Shown here one piece after another: positions 33,604 through 41,661 of a stretch of DNA of 59,358 nt; position 1 is the stretch's first letter, and every line of letters starts with the position of its first letter. The notes beneath the pieces are model-generated. The model saw only the letters and a list, made by a program, of their open reading frames with translations. It searched no databases and was not told the DNA's origin. Both the position numbers and the translations under genes were made by a program. This DNA is from an uncultured Propionibacteriaceae bacterium (GTDB lineage: Bacteria; Actinomycetota; Actinomycetes; Propionibacteriales; Propionibacteriaceae). The stretch spans positions 1 through 59,358 of the forward strand of contig CALLVV010000078.1 in NCBI GenBank assembly GCA_938012815.1, given 5' to 3'.

Positions 33604-34116
33604 GTGCGTGCCCTCCGAATCCTCGCCACCCCGGCCCTGTTGATCGGTTTGCTCATCTTCCTGATCTGGGGGGCGAACCTGGGGTGGAACGCCTTGACCG
33701 CCCCGTTTCCCAGCCCGCCACCCACCCCGTGCGTCACCCAGAAGGTGAGCACGCTCACCCCGAAACAGGTGACGGTTCTGGTGTACAACGGTGGTTTCAC
33801 CAGCGGCTTGGGATCGAAGGTCGGCCAGGCGTTGAAGACAGCAGGATTCGAGGTGGCGAAGACCACCAACTCCAAGGAACGCATCACGAAAACCGTGATC
33901 CGCAGTGGCGAGAACAACACCGAAGCGGCGAAACTCGTCGCCAGCTACTTCACAGACCCCACCCTGGAGACCGACTCCCGGGTCGACGGCACCGTCGACG
34001 TGATGGTCGGTTCAGATTTCGCGGGCCTGACGGAATCCGGCCTGACCGAGGTCACGGTAGAATCCGGCAGCATCTGCCTGGCCCCGAGCCCATCACCCTC
34101 AGCACTGCCCAGCTGA
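33604..34116 (+). CDS. LytR_C domain membrane protein
   Basis: This 170-residue protein has one N-terminal membrane helix (residues 10-28), then a LytR/CpsA/Psr C-terminal domain (VTVLVYNGGFTSGLGSKVGQ, TAGFEVAKTTNSKER) on the outside. Free-standing LytR_C proteins in actinobacteria are linked to cell-envelope assembly. The last third of the gene has a decayed second copy at 42811-42903. The start is GTG, 11 bp after the upstream gene. Confidence 0.82.
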   Translation: MRALRILATPALLIGLLIFLIWGANLGWNALTAPFPSPPPTPCVTQKVSTLTPKQVTVLVYNGGFTSGLGSKVGQALKTAGFEVAKTTNSKERITKTVIRSGENNTEAAKLVASYFTDPTLETDSRVDGTVDVMVGSDFAGLTESGLTEVTVESGSICLAPSPSPSALPS

Positions 34117-34351
34117 AAAACCCGCCTCCGCGTCACGGGTCACGTACTGAACCGTTCCAGGACGCGGATAGTGCTGCACAACCGGACCTCTCACACCAAC
34201 GCGACACACCCTGGAATGCGCTCGCCAGTTCTTCCAACCCGATGAGACGCGACCAGACACGACTTTGATTACGCAACGGCTCTCACCCATCCCCGGGCGG
34301 TCATGCCCCTGATCACGCAGCGGTGAACCCGTCAGCGACTAGAATGAAACA

Positions 34352-34729
34352 ATGCAACACAAAAAACCACTGCTGTGGTTTCCCTTCGCGCTCACCATAA
34401 TTTTCGCATCCCTGTCCATCTTCGTCCTCACCCAGTCGCCCGGGAAAGTCCAATATTACGACTACGACCGCTCCAATACCAGGACCACCCCGGACAGACG
34501 AGAGGTGACATGCCGCTCCCTGTTCGACTCCTCCTCCGAAGATTTGCACTGTATTTCCATCCAGCAAAGGCACTTGGCGTGGCTGATGTTCCTGGGCCCC
34601 GCCACTGTCGGAAGCATCGCCTACACCGGTTGGGCGTACCGAAGATTCCTGCAAGCGGAATTCGAGGAGGACAAGCAGCTCGCGAAATCCCAGGAATCCC
34701 CGGGAGACCAAAATCCATCGGCCACGTGA
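34352..34729 (+). CDS. Small membrane protein, paralog A
   Basis: The product has 125 residues and two predicted helices (about 8-26 and 77-95). The segment between holds two cysteines (VTCRSLFDSSSEDLHCISIQ) that could form a disulfide outside the cell, and RHLAWLMFLGPATVGSIAYT starts the second helix. TAGAAT six bases before the ATG fits a leaderless mRNA. It is related to the next gene through the shared CRSL, MFLGPAT and overall layout. The 235 bp before it hold nothing I can name apart from a copy of the CCGGTTGTGCAGC motif. The function is unknown. Confidence 0.65.
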   Translation: MQHKKPLLWFPFALTIIFASLSIFVLTQSPGKVQYYDYDRSNTRTTPDRREVTCRSLFDSSSEDLHCISIQQRHLAWLMFLGPATVGSIAYTGWAYRRFLQAEFEEDKQLAKSQESPGDQNPSAT

Positions 34730-34881
34730 TTCCACAGAAAATCCGCAATAGTTTTTAATGCCAAAGGGACGCAGCCTTCCAGAAGGCGGCGTTGACCATG
34801 GGGACTCGAAGGGATCACCGACGGGGAGCCGCCGAGGCTCAGAAAAAGGCGTTTGACACCGCCTGCAGCTACCATAGGGGC

Positions 34882-35280
34882 ATGACCGACAAGAAACCCC
34901 CGTCAACGCTGCCACCCTTCATTTTAACCGGGATCCTGGTGTTTGCGAGTTTTCTGGTCATGACCCACTCCCCCAAGAAACCCGAGGCGGTTTCGGACGG
35001 CAAGACGCATCAGCTGGTATGCCACTCCTTGACAGATTTGAGAAATGATACCGGCATACGGGAAGTTGATAGCGGAGATCCCGTTCTTGCGGGGCTGGAC
35101 CTGACCAAAAATGATTTCCGCTCCATCCTGCAGATGCAGTTGGAGAAGGCTTCTTACTGCAATTCCGCCCGGCAGGGGCTCCTGTCCTGGATGATGTTTC
35201 TGGGTCCCGCCACGATCGCCAGCGCCGCCTGCACCCTGCGGCGCGGTCGCCAGGTGTGGAGACACTGGGTGACGCACTGA
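34882..35280 (+). CDS. Small membrane protein, paralog B
   Basis: The 132-residue product is a tandem relative of the upstream gene: a first helix (FILTGILVFASFLVM), two cysteines in the outer loop (LVCHSLTDL and ASYCNSARQ), then LLSWMMFLGPATIASAACTL. The loop is longer than in paralog A. TACCAT lies six bases before the ATG. No family is recognised; an envelope role is likely from the topology alone. Confidence 0.65.
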   Translation: MTDKKPPSTLPPFILTGILVFASFLVMTHSPKKPEAVSDGKTHQLVCHSLTDLRNDTGIREVDSGDPVLAGLDLTKNDFRSILQMQLEKASYCNSARQGLLSWMMFLGPATIASAACTLRRGRQVWRHWVTH

Positions 35281-35339
35281 CCTTCCGGGGCCGGCGTCCA
35301 GCGGCGCCGCAGCAGCAGCACGGGATCTCGTAAAACTCG

Positions 35340-35779
35340 GTTACGGAACACGCGATTTCTACCGGAAGAGCGGCTTGTAATCGAGAGGCTCTTTCCCTCA
35401 GGGTCCGCTATCAGACCGTTCGAACCGAAGGTGAGATGATCAGCCATGAGGTAGATCCCCGCAACAGGTTTCGTCGCCGGCATGCCTAGCAGTCCACTCT
35501 TGTCGATGCCAAGAGTCTCGCACATGGAGAGACATGCCCCGGGTCAACGTGGTGCATGAGCTCAAATAGCGAGCGAAGGACAGTGGTGGCCTCGGTGAGT
35601 TTGAGTGGCTGCGCGATGTCGCCTCCATCGAAGTGAGAGTATGCGTGTAGGTACCTCTCAACGCGTGTACGAACACTTGCGTCGAGGCCGTCGGCGCAGT
35701 CCATCACCTCTTGCACTGCGACATGGAAAGAACCCATCTTTCCGGGGCACTTGAAGCTCAGGAACGCGTCGAGCAGCAT
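35340..35779 (-). pseudogene. Frameshifted hypothetical gene
   Basis: Two overlapping minus-strand frames look like parts of one protein. The first (35779-35486) reads MLLDAFLSFKCPGKMG, then LTEATTVLRSLFELMHHVDPG. The second takes over in another frame near 35525 with MCETLGIDKSGLLGMPATKP and LMADHLTFGSNGLIADPEGK. A single-base change near 35530 would join them into about 150 residues. Base composition is lower in GC than the neighbours. No family is recognised. Confidence 0.4.
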
Positions 35780-35903
35780 TGGGCATCAGCGCGAGTTCGT
35801 TCATCTGATCCGCCGGGCTCTCGTCACCTCGCCTGTCGCCGACGTCGCGGCCGTCCTCGACCTGCTGGACCGGGATGACATCGGGGCGAGCCCGCCGCAG
35901 ATC

Positions 35904-36322
35904 GACTCGCTCCGGTCGGAACGACCAAGGAGCTGTGCTGAAGACGAGCTGGACCGTCTGGCGTCCCGCTACACAGTCAGCACCCTCGTCGTGCTCGCCA
36001 CACTCCGGGATGCCGGATACCTCACGCAGGAAGAGTACAAGACCCGATACGAAGCCGAGCGCAAGCGCGTCACGAAACTCATGGACTCCCAGGAGAATCA
36101 CGGCGGAGGCGGGAACTACTACCACACCCAACTGCGACGCCTCGGGCTCCCCTTCACCCGAGCTGTGATCTCCGCAGCCCTGGAGGGACGAACGACCTAC
36201 CGGGACGCCTACCGGCTGCTCGGGACCGTGAAACACTCGACCTTTGAGAGGCTGGCGGAGAGCTCGGTCGCGGGAACGACGAGCTTGCTGAGTGGGCGAA
36301 GAGACACCGCGATTTCTTCCAC
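35904..36322 (+). pseudogene. Remnant of an ImmA/IrrE-DUF4411 toxin-antitoxin operon
   Basis: Bases 35904-36260 align without a gap to 52671-53027, the 3' end of the ImmA/IrrE gene (shared SLRSERPRSC, EEYKTRYE, RLGLPFTRAVISAALEGRTT). Directly after, 36260-36322 reads ELGRGNDELAEWAKRHRDFF, which looks like the middle of a DUF4411 PIN toxin. The antitoxin's HTH and HExxH parts and the toxin's ends are missing. It stops at the stop codon of the convergent response-regulator gene. The 120 bp before it may code for part of another lost protein. Confidence 0.75.
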
Positions 36323-36988
36323 TCAGTCGTCGGCCCATCCGGCGTCATGCACCTTGATCGCGACCTGGACGCGATTGGTCAGGCCGAGCTTGTCGAAGAT
36401 CTGGGTCACGACACCCTTGACAGTGGCGAGGCTGAGGTAGTGCTGGGCCGAGATCTCGGCATTTGTCAGCCCCCGCCCGATCGCGACCGCGACCTCTTTC
36501 TCCCGGGCGTTCAGGACGGCCAGGTCGGCCCGCGCATCCTCCCGACGGGGGTCACCCCGGTGCCGGGTCGCGGCCGCGATGACCTGGGACACCACGCTGG
36601 GCGAGAGGGTGTGCTCCCCCGCCGCGACCTGTTTGATGGCCTCCAGCATCCGGTCGGGCGGGGTGTCCTTGAGCAGAAAGCCCGCGGCCCCGGCCGCCAG
36701 AGCCCGCAGCACCGAGTCGTCGGAGTCGAAGGTGGTCAAGATCACCACCCGCGGCGCGTCCTTGTGGGCCATGAGCTCCTCGGTCGCCGTCAGCCCGTCC
36801 TTGCCCGGCATGCGGATGTCCATGAGCAGCACGTCGGGCCGGTGTTCGGCCACCAGGGCCGCCGCCTCGGAACCGTCGCCTCCCTCGCCGACGAAGTCGA
36901 CCCCTTCGCGTCCCCCGAGCATCAGCTTGAGACCGGCCCGGACCAAGGGATCGTCGTCGATCAGCACCACCCTCACCATGGCATCCAC
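36323..36988 (-). CDS. NarL/LuxR-family response regulator
   Basis: This 221-residue regulator is the partner of the kinase whose end it overlaps. The receiver has VVLIDDDPLVRAGL and the phosphoacceptor aspartate in VLLMDIRMPGKDGL near residue 57, with KD in FLLKDTPPDRM. The LuxR helix-turn-helix is at the C-terminus (LNAREKEVAVAIGRGLTNAE, LATVKGVVTQIFDKLGL). I take the first ATG (36988) because GGAGG lies five bases upstream; ATG at 36979 is the alternative. It probably controls the divergent ABC transporter. Confidence 0.88.
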   Translation of the reverse strand: MDAMVRVVLIDDDPLVRAGLKLMLGGREGVDFVGEGGDGSEAAALVAEHRPDVLLMDIRMPGKDGLTATEELMAHKDAPRVVILTTFDSDDSVLRALAAGAAGFLLKDTPPDRMLEAIKQVAAGEHTLSPSVVSQVIAAATRHRGDPRREDARADLAVLNAREKEVAVAIGRGLTNAEISAQHYLSLATVKGVVTQIFDKLGLTNRVQVAIKVHDAGWADD

Positions 36989-38160
36989 GCCTCCAATTGA
37001 AATACGTCGTCCCGAATTCCGTGCTCGATCCAGCCGCCGACGAGGCCCGCCCGCTCGGCCAGTCCGAGTAGACCATAGCCGCCTCCGGGGACGGCGGCGC
37101 CTCCTCCGTTCACCAAGTTGCGCAGTTCGATCCGCAACCCGGAGTCGGGGTCGCCGCTGAGCCGCACCTCAACCTTGGTCCCCGGCGCGTGCTTGCGGGC
37201 GTTGGTGAGCCCCTCCTGCACGATCCGGTAGGCGTGGCGGCTCACCGCGGGCGAGAGCCCATCCAGGGCCACGCCGCTGAACTCGATCCGCAGCCCGGCC
37301 GCCCGGTTGTCGGCAATGAGGCCCGGCAGGTCGGCGAGGGTGGGCTGCGGCCGGTCCCCGTCCTCCCCCCGCAGCGACCCGAGGACGCCCCGCAACTCGG
37401 TCAGCGCCAGGTTGGCGTTCTCCCGGATGGTCTCGGCGATCTCGTGGGTCTGCCCGGGATTGAGGTCGTCCCGGTAGGCCAGCGCCCCGGAGTACATGCT
37501 GACCAGCGAGATCCGGTGGGCCAGCACGTCGTGCATCTCCCGGGCGATGCGTTGGCGTTCTGCGGCCTGCCCCTGGGCGACCCGCAGCTGCTGCTCCCGT
37601 TCGGCCTGCTCCACCTGGGCCCGCATCGAAGCGATCAACTCCCGACGGGCCCCGGTGTACATGCCGATCGCCACCAGCACCACCGTGTAAAGGAGCAACA
37701 CCCCGCCGCTGACGATCAGAGGCCACGGCTCCTGCAGCGGCGTGTCGCCCACCCGCAGGTCCGTGACCGCGGGCAGCCCCAGGCCCCGCCGAACCGGGTC
37801 GGACAAGAGCTGGAACCCGATGAAGATGACCCCGGCCGGGAGGATCTCCTTCCACCGCCGCCGGGTACACAGGCTGGCGACCCCCCAGGACGAGAAGCCG
37901 CCCAGCGTGACCGTGACCGAGCTCAGCGCGCTCAGCGACACCACCACCAGCATCGGGGCCCGCCGTCGGAACCGGATCAGCACCACGGCGGCGATCACAC
38001 CGAGGAGCTCGAGGACCAGGAAGCCGTGGAAGGCCGGGGGCAGCTCCCGGGACAGGTCCTGACCCATCAGGGGCGCGGCGAACGACGGCAGCACCCAGCC
38101 GAGAGCCAGCAGGTAGCGCCAGATCAACGCCCACGCGCCGAGTCGGTATTCGGAGGTCAC
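36973..38160 (-). CDS. NarL-type sensor histidine kinase
   Basis: This 395-residue membrane kinase has about four to five helices in the first 170 residues. HisKA_3 follows with the phosphoacceptor in IAREMHDVLAHRISLVSMYS near residue 209, and the HATPase domain has YRIVQEGLTNARKHAPGTKV and GGGYGLLGLAERAGLVGG. The middle G1 box is weakly formed (LVNGGGAAVPGGGYG). TAGGGT six bases before the GTG start suggests a leaderless mRNA. It is divergent from the ABC transporter at 38290, a common layout for systems that answer antibiotics or envelope stress. Confidence 0.88.
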   Translation of the reverse strand: MTSEYRLGAWALIWRYLLALGWVLPSFAAPLMGQDLSRELPPAFHGFLVLELLGVIAAVVLIRFRRRAPMLVVVSLSALSSVTVTLGGFSSWGVASLCTRRRWKEILPAGVIFIGFQLLSDPVRRGLGLPAVTDLRVGDTPLQEPWPLIVSGGVLLLYTVVLVAIGMYTGARRELIASMRAQVEQAEREQQLRVAQGQAAERQRIAREMHDVLAHRISLVSMYSGALAYRDDLNPGQTHEIAETIRENANLALTELRGVLGSLRGEDGDRPQPTLADLPGLIADNRAAGLRIEFSGVALDGLSPAVSRHAYRIVQEGLTNARKHAPGTKVEVRLSGDPDSGLRIELRNLVNGGGAAVPGGGYGLLGLAERAGLVGGWIEHGIRDDVFQLEAWMPW

Positions 38161-38203
38161 GGCTTCACCCTAGGCAATACCCCGTGGCTGTTCCGCCCAT
38201 CGA

Positions 38204-38224
38204 AAGTCGAAACCTCGCCGACTT
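38204..38224. promoter_or_regulatory. Inverted repeat between the kinase and ABC transporter genes
   Basis: AAGTCG (38204-38209) and CGACTT (38219-38224) are separated by nine bases in the divergent promoter region. It is a candidate site for the NarL-type regulator encoded next door. Confidence 0.45.
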
Positions 38225-38289
38225 CAGTCGCCACAACACCAGACCTTCACCCGTGGCACCAGCCCAGCTAGCCCGGGTTGGCTGAAGCC

Positions 38290-39012
38290 ATGATCACCTT
38301 CCACAACCTCACCAAACGCTATGGCGACGTCCTCGCCGTCGACGACATCAGTTTCACTGTCGAGGCAGGAAGCATCACCGGTTTCCTGGGCCCCAACGGC
38401 GCCGGCAAATCCACCGCCATGCGGTGCCTCACCGGGCTCGCCTTCCCCACCGAGGGCGAGGCCCTGATCGACGGGCGCCGCTACCGTGACATCCCCAACC
38501 CGAGCGCCCAGGTCGGTGTCCTGCTGGACGCCTCCGCCCAGCACCCCGGACGCACCGGACGCGAAACGCTCCGGGCCGCGGCCACCGTCATGGAGGCGCC
38601 CCGCTCCCGAGTGGACGAGGTCATCGAACTCGCCGGGCTCACCGCCGCGGAGGCCCGCAAACGGGTCGGCGCCTACTCGCTGGGGATGAGACAGCGTCTC
38701 GGCATCGCCCAGGCCTTCCTCGGTTCGCCCCGGGTGCTGATCCTGGACGAACCAGCCAACGGCCTCGACCCCCAGGGAATCCACTGGATGCGCACCGTGC
38801 TGCGTCGCTTCGCCGATGCCGGTGGCGCCGTCCTGCTCAGCTCTCATCTGCTCCACGAAGTGCAGCAGGTCGCCGACCGCATCGTCATGATCGGCCACGG
38901 CAGGATCCTCACGGAGGGCAGCATCGACGACCTGACCGCCGACGGCAACGACCTCGAAACCACCTTCCTCAACCTCACCACCACCACCGCTCGCGGAGGA
39001 ATCTTCGTATGA
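38290..39012 (+). CDS. ABC transporter ATP-binding protein, DrrA/YhaQ type
   Basis: This 240-residue ATPase has Walker A GPNGAGKSTAMRCL near residue 37, signature YSLGMRQRLGIAQAFL (LGMRQR, typical of drug and lantibiotic self-protection ABCs), Walker B VLILDEPANGLDPQG and switch SSHLLHEV. The ATG at 38290 is preferred; a TTG 12 bp earlier is possible. It forms a transporter with the next gene and faces the two-component system. Confidence 0.87.
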   Translation: MITFHNLTKRYGDVLAVDDISFTVEAGSITGFLGPNGAGKSTAMRCLTGLAFPTEGEALIDGRRYRDIPNPSAQVGVLLDASAQHPGRTGRETLRAAATVMEAPRSRVDEVIELAGLTAAEARKRVGAYSLGMRQRLGIAQAFLGSPRVLILDEPANGLDPQGIHWMRTVLRRFADAGGAVLLSSHLLHEVQQVADRIVMIGHGRILTEGSIDDLTADGNDLETTFLNLTTTTARGGIFV

Positions 39013-39791
39013 CCGCCACCACCATCCCCACCCAGGTTCGCTTCGGCAACCTCGTCAAGGCAGAGTCCCGCAAATATGTGAACACCCGGGCGGCACTCGT
39101 GCTCTCGATCTTCACGGCCGCAGTCCTGGCAGTGATCACCATCGGAGTCATCGCCACCTACCCCGACCTGGCCAAGGTCGCCACCGGAACCGATCTCCAG
39201 TTCCTCCTGCTGGGCGTGACCTCGATACTCACCGCCGTCATCGTCATCCTGCCGGTCACCTCCGAGTGGACCCAACGTGGGGTTCTGACCACCTTCGTGG
39301 TCGAACCCCGCCGGGAACGCGTCGTCGCAGCGAAGGCCCTCGTCATGCTCGGGGTGGTCCTCACCGTGTGGCTGGCCATCCAGCTGTCGTGGGCGGTGTT
39401 CAACGCCGCCGGTGCCGCGGCACACGGCCTTGAGGCCTCCTGGGAGTTCCACTGGGCGCGCTGGTTCGGACTCGCCGAGGTCCTCCTCCTCAACGTGACC
39501 GTGGCTTTCGCCCTGGCACTGCTGCTGCGCAACACCGCCCTGGCGGTCGCGGTCTTCGTGGCCGCTCCCGTCACGGTGGGAGCACTGAGCCAGTTCGGCG
39601 AGCTCGCGGCGAAGGTCGCCGCCTGGATCAGGACCCCCGGGGCGAGCCTGGAAGCCATTCTCTCGGCACAGAAGGGTGGGCAGAGCCCGGAGGCAACACT
39701 GTGGGGTCAGTTCACCGTGGGAGCCATCGTCTGGATCGTCGTCCCACTCATCATCGGGCTGTGGCTGCACTGCCGCGCCGATGCGAATTAG
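39009..39791 (+). CDS. ABC-2 type permease
   Basis: This 260-residue membrane protein has six predicted helices (the first at about residues 28-50), with WTQRGVLTTFVVEPRRERVV in the loop after helix 2, as in ABC-2 permeases. It overlaps the ATPase gene by four bases. The last 60 codons and about 15 bases past the stop have a decayed second copy at 42415-42599. It likely exports or detaches an antimicrobial compound; the substrate is not known. Confidence 0.85.
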   Translation: MTATTIPTQVRFGNLVKAESRKYVNTRAALVLSIFTAAVLAVITIGVIATYPDLAKVATGTDLQFLLLGVTSILTAVIVILPVTSEWTQRGVLTTFVVEPRRERVVAAKALVMLGVVLTVWLAIQLSWAVFNAAGAAAHGLEASWEFHWARWFGLAEVLLLNVTVAFALALLLRNTALAVAVFVAAPVTVGALSQFGELAAKVAAWIRTPGASLEAILSAQKGGQSPEATLWGQFTVGAIVWIVVPLIIGLWLHCRADAN

Positions 39792-39806
39792 TCTTCCATC
39801 CCCGCA

Positions 39807-39845
39807 ACGGGTGGTCCCGGGCACCGGCCCGGGACCACCCGTTTT
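39807..39845 (+). terminator. Rho-independent terminator of the ABC transporter operon
   Basis: ACGGGTGGTCCCGGGC (39807-39822) pairs perfectly with GCCCGGGACCACCCGT (39827-39842) around a 4-base loop, and TTTT follows at 39842-39845. Confidence 0.9.
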
Positions 39846-39940
39846 CGCGTCCGCGCGCTCGGCTGGGCGGGTTTGGAATTGCCCGGGCTCTTGCAGTCGA
39901 GATCAGCACGCCGTCGTAGCCGCACGACGGGACCCGCCCA

Positions 39941-40459
39941 TCAGGTGATTGCTCGCCGGGATGGGTCCTCGCCCACGTTCAAGCGGCTGAGGACTTCGAG
40001 ATCGTGCTCATCCTCGGGACGTGGATCGTAGCCGTTTCTCAATTCACGCAGCCGCTCGGCCGTGCCGACGATGACCGGCACGCCATCGATCGATCCTCTC
40101 GTGCGGGCGACGGCCGGATGTGTGAATACCGCGTCCTCAAAGCCTTGTTGGACACCATCCCCGTTGGGCTGGATGACCATGGGATGCACGTCGACCCTTC
40201 CGTGTTCGGAGGCGAGTTCGATCCGGATCGGCAGCCAGTCCGTCACCGGCTCGTAACCACGCGATGCCAGCCACTCGATCACATCGGGCACGACGTTGGC
40301 GTCCACGAAGACATCAAGGTCCCCGTGCTCACGGGTTTGCCGTCCCACCAGCGCATCGACGCCCCAACCGCCGTTGACCTGATAGACGATCTCTCTTTCC
40401 GTCAGCCAACCGATGATGACCAAGACCTCGCTCGCAGGCGTGGTGGACGCATGAACCAT
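39941..40459 (-). CDS. Lincosamide nucleotidyltransferase-like protein (LnuA/LinA fold)
   Basis: This 172-residue nucleotidyltransferase lines up by eye with Lnu(A)-type enzymes, which inactivate lincosamides by adding a nucleotide. Shared features are NGGWGVDALVGRQTREHGDL with the metal aspartates D47 and D49 (DLDVFVD), WLPIRIELASEHGRVDVHPM, and NGYDPRPEDEHDLEVLSRL. Chromosomal relatives often have other or unknown substrates, so resistance is only possible. The start ATG 40459 has GGAGG eight bases upstream; an earlier GTG (40468) sits inside that site. A TTGACA promoter lies ahead. A fragment of the 3' end is repeated at 53531-53611. Confidence 0.78.
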   Translation of the reverse strand: MVHASTTPASEVLVIIGWLTEREIVYQVNGGWGVDALVGRQTREHGDLDVFVDANVVPDVIEWLASRGYEPVTDWLPIRIELASEHGRVDVHPMVIQPNGDGVQQGFEDAVFTHPAVARTRGSIDGVPVIVGTAERLRELRNGYDPRPEDEHDLEVLSRLNVGEDPSRRAIT

Positions 40460-40500
40460 ATGAGACACCTCCCTCCCCTCGGGCTGGGATGACCCGGCCG

Positions 40501-40529
40501 AATTTTCCAGTCAGGTCGTCTACTGTCAA
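40501..40529 (-). promoter_or_regulatory. Promoter of the Lnu-like gene
   Basis: TTGACA (minus strand, 40529-40524) and AAAATT (40506-40501) are separated by 17 bp, about 40 bp before the start codon. The rest of 40530-40723 shows nothing I can name. Confidence 0.6.
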
Positions 40530-40723
40530 CCGGCTCAACCATTGACGGCTTGGCGGATCCTCCTGGACATCTTGATACGAGGCAAGGCACCACACGCGCA
40601 GCACACCGAGAGCCAGACTGCCGTTCCCCGGTTCCTCAGTGAACGAAGGGTCGCCCCTGTTCCCCATGCCGCCCCTGAGCGGACACCGCAGCGCCCCGGA
40701 TGCCTAGACCCCCGCGGCCCTCG

Positions 40724-41153
40724 TCACAGAGCGCGCCGCCAGGTGAGTCCAGGAAACCGGGCGAATCCCGCGTCCATGGTGATGAAGGTGGCGCCGGCCT
40801 CGATGGCCATGGCCGCCAGATAGGCGTCGGGAACCACGTTGCCGCGCGCCCCGAGGTTCCGGCACAGGCTCTCGAAGATGCGCCAATGCTCCCGCCCTGG
40901 GCGGATGCGGACCGCCGACGGGGCGCTCAACACCGTCTGGCAGAAGTCCAGCGCCACCTGCGGCGGAGTCGGTTCGCGGTAGACCCGGTGGTTGTCACGA
41001 TTCGCAGAAACCCGACAAGATCAGCTCGGACACCCCGAAGGGTTCGTCGGCGGTTAGCGCAGCCGTGAGCCACGCGTGGTGTTCCGCGAACCGCGGGGAC
41101 TCCGGCCGGTGCGCGTAGATGAACAGGTTGACGTCAGCGAGCAGCACGATCAT
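40724..41153 (-). pseudogene. VapC-type PIN toxin, frameshifted
   Basis: The N-terminal part (MIVLLADVNLFIYAHRPESP, with the first catalytic aspartate) runs from 41153 and stops early after SELILSGFCES. The C-terminal part continues in another frame as MALDFCQTVLSAPSAVRIRP and AIEAGATFITMDAGFARFPG. Putting back one C near 41010 and one near 41000 restores a full VapC of about 144 residues, so two single-base losses broke it, or the read has errors. The overlap with the intact antitoxin gene is normal for this family. Confidence 0.8.
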
Positions 41154-41382
41154 CTTCGCCGAGAAGCGTTGCGAGGGCGTCCTTGTCCTCGAGGTCGACG
41201 CCCGGCTTCAACCCGCTGCCGCCGAAGGTGGGTAGGGTGACTTCACGGCGTGGCCCGGCCTGCTCAGCGAGTGAAACCTGTAGGGCGTCGGAGACCACCT
41301 CGCTCAAGGTCCTTCCCTGACGGGCCGCCCGCTCCTTGGCCCGGCGCAGCAGTTCATCGTCCAGATTCACCGTGGTGCGCAT
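41134..41382 (-). CDS. VapB-type ribbon-helix-helix antitoxin
   Basis: This 82-residue antitoxin has the ribbon-helix-helix motif MRTTVNLDDELLRRAKERAA at the N-terminus and a toxin-binding tail (FGGSGLKPGVDLEDKDALAT). TAAAAT lies six bases before the ATG, so a leaderless transcript is likely. It overlaps the broken toxin gene by 20 bp and is now probably an orphan. Confidence 0.82.
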   Translation of the reverse strand: MRTTVNLDDELLRRAKERAARQGRTLSEVVSDALQVSLAEQAGPRREVTLPTFGGSGLKPGVDLEDKDALATLLGEDDRAAR

Positions 41383-41634
41383 GATCGCATTTTATCGTCA
41401 CCTCATTGCATCAAGATGCGCGCGGGCACGGCCCGAAGAACCCCGACCGTAGGCTCACCGCCAATCAGAAAAGAACCACCGCCACGACATTGAACTCCTC
41501 CGGAACGCCGGGGTCCCGGAGGCAGACAGCGCCCTCCCGGTCAGGGATGCGGCGTGGGTGGACACCCATCCGGTCACCACGCACCCATGCCGACCCGAGG
41601 TCGGAATCACCGAGACGCCCGCCCTCCAGTGTCG

Positions 41635-41661
41635 GTGGTACTCTCGAATCATGAGTACCAC
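41635..41661. promoter_or_regulatory. Operator palindrome across the antitoxin start codon
   Basis: GTGGTACTC (41635-41643) and GAGTACCAC (41653-41661) form perfect 9-bp arms around 9 bases that include the start codon's A and T. TACTCT (41639-41644) is also the likely -10 box, six bases before the ATG. Bound antitoxin would block transcription and initiation together. Confidence 0.7.
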
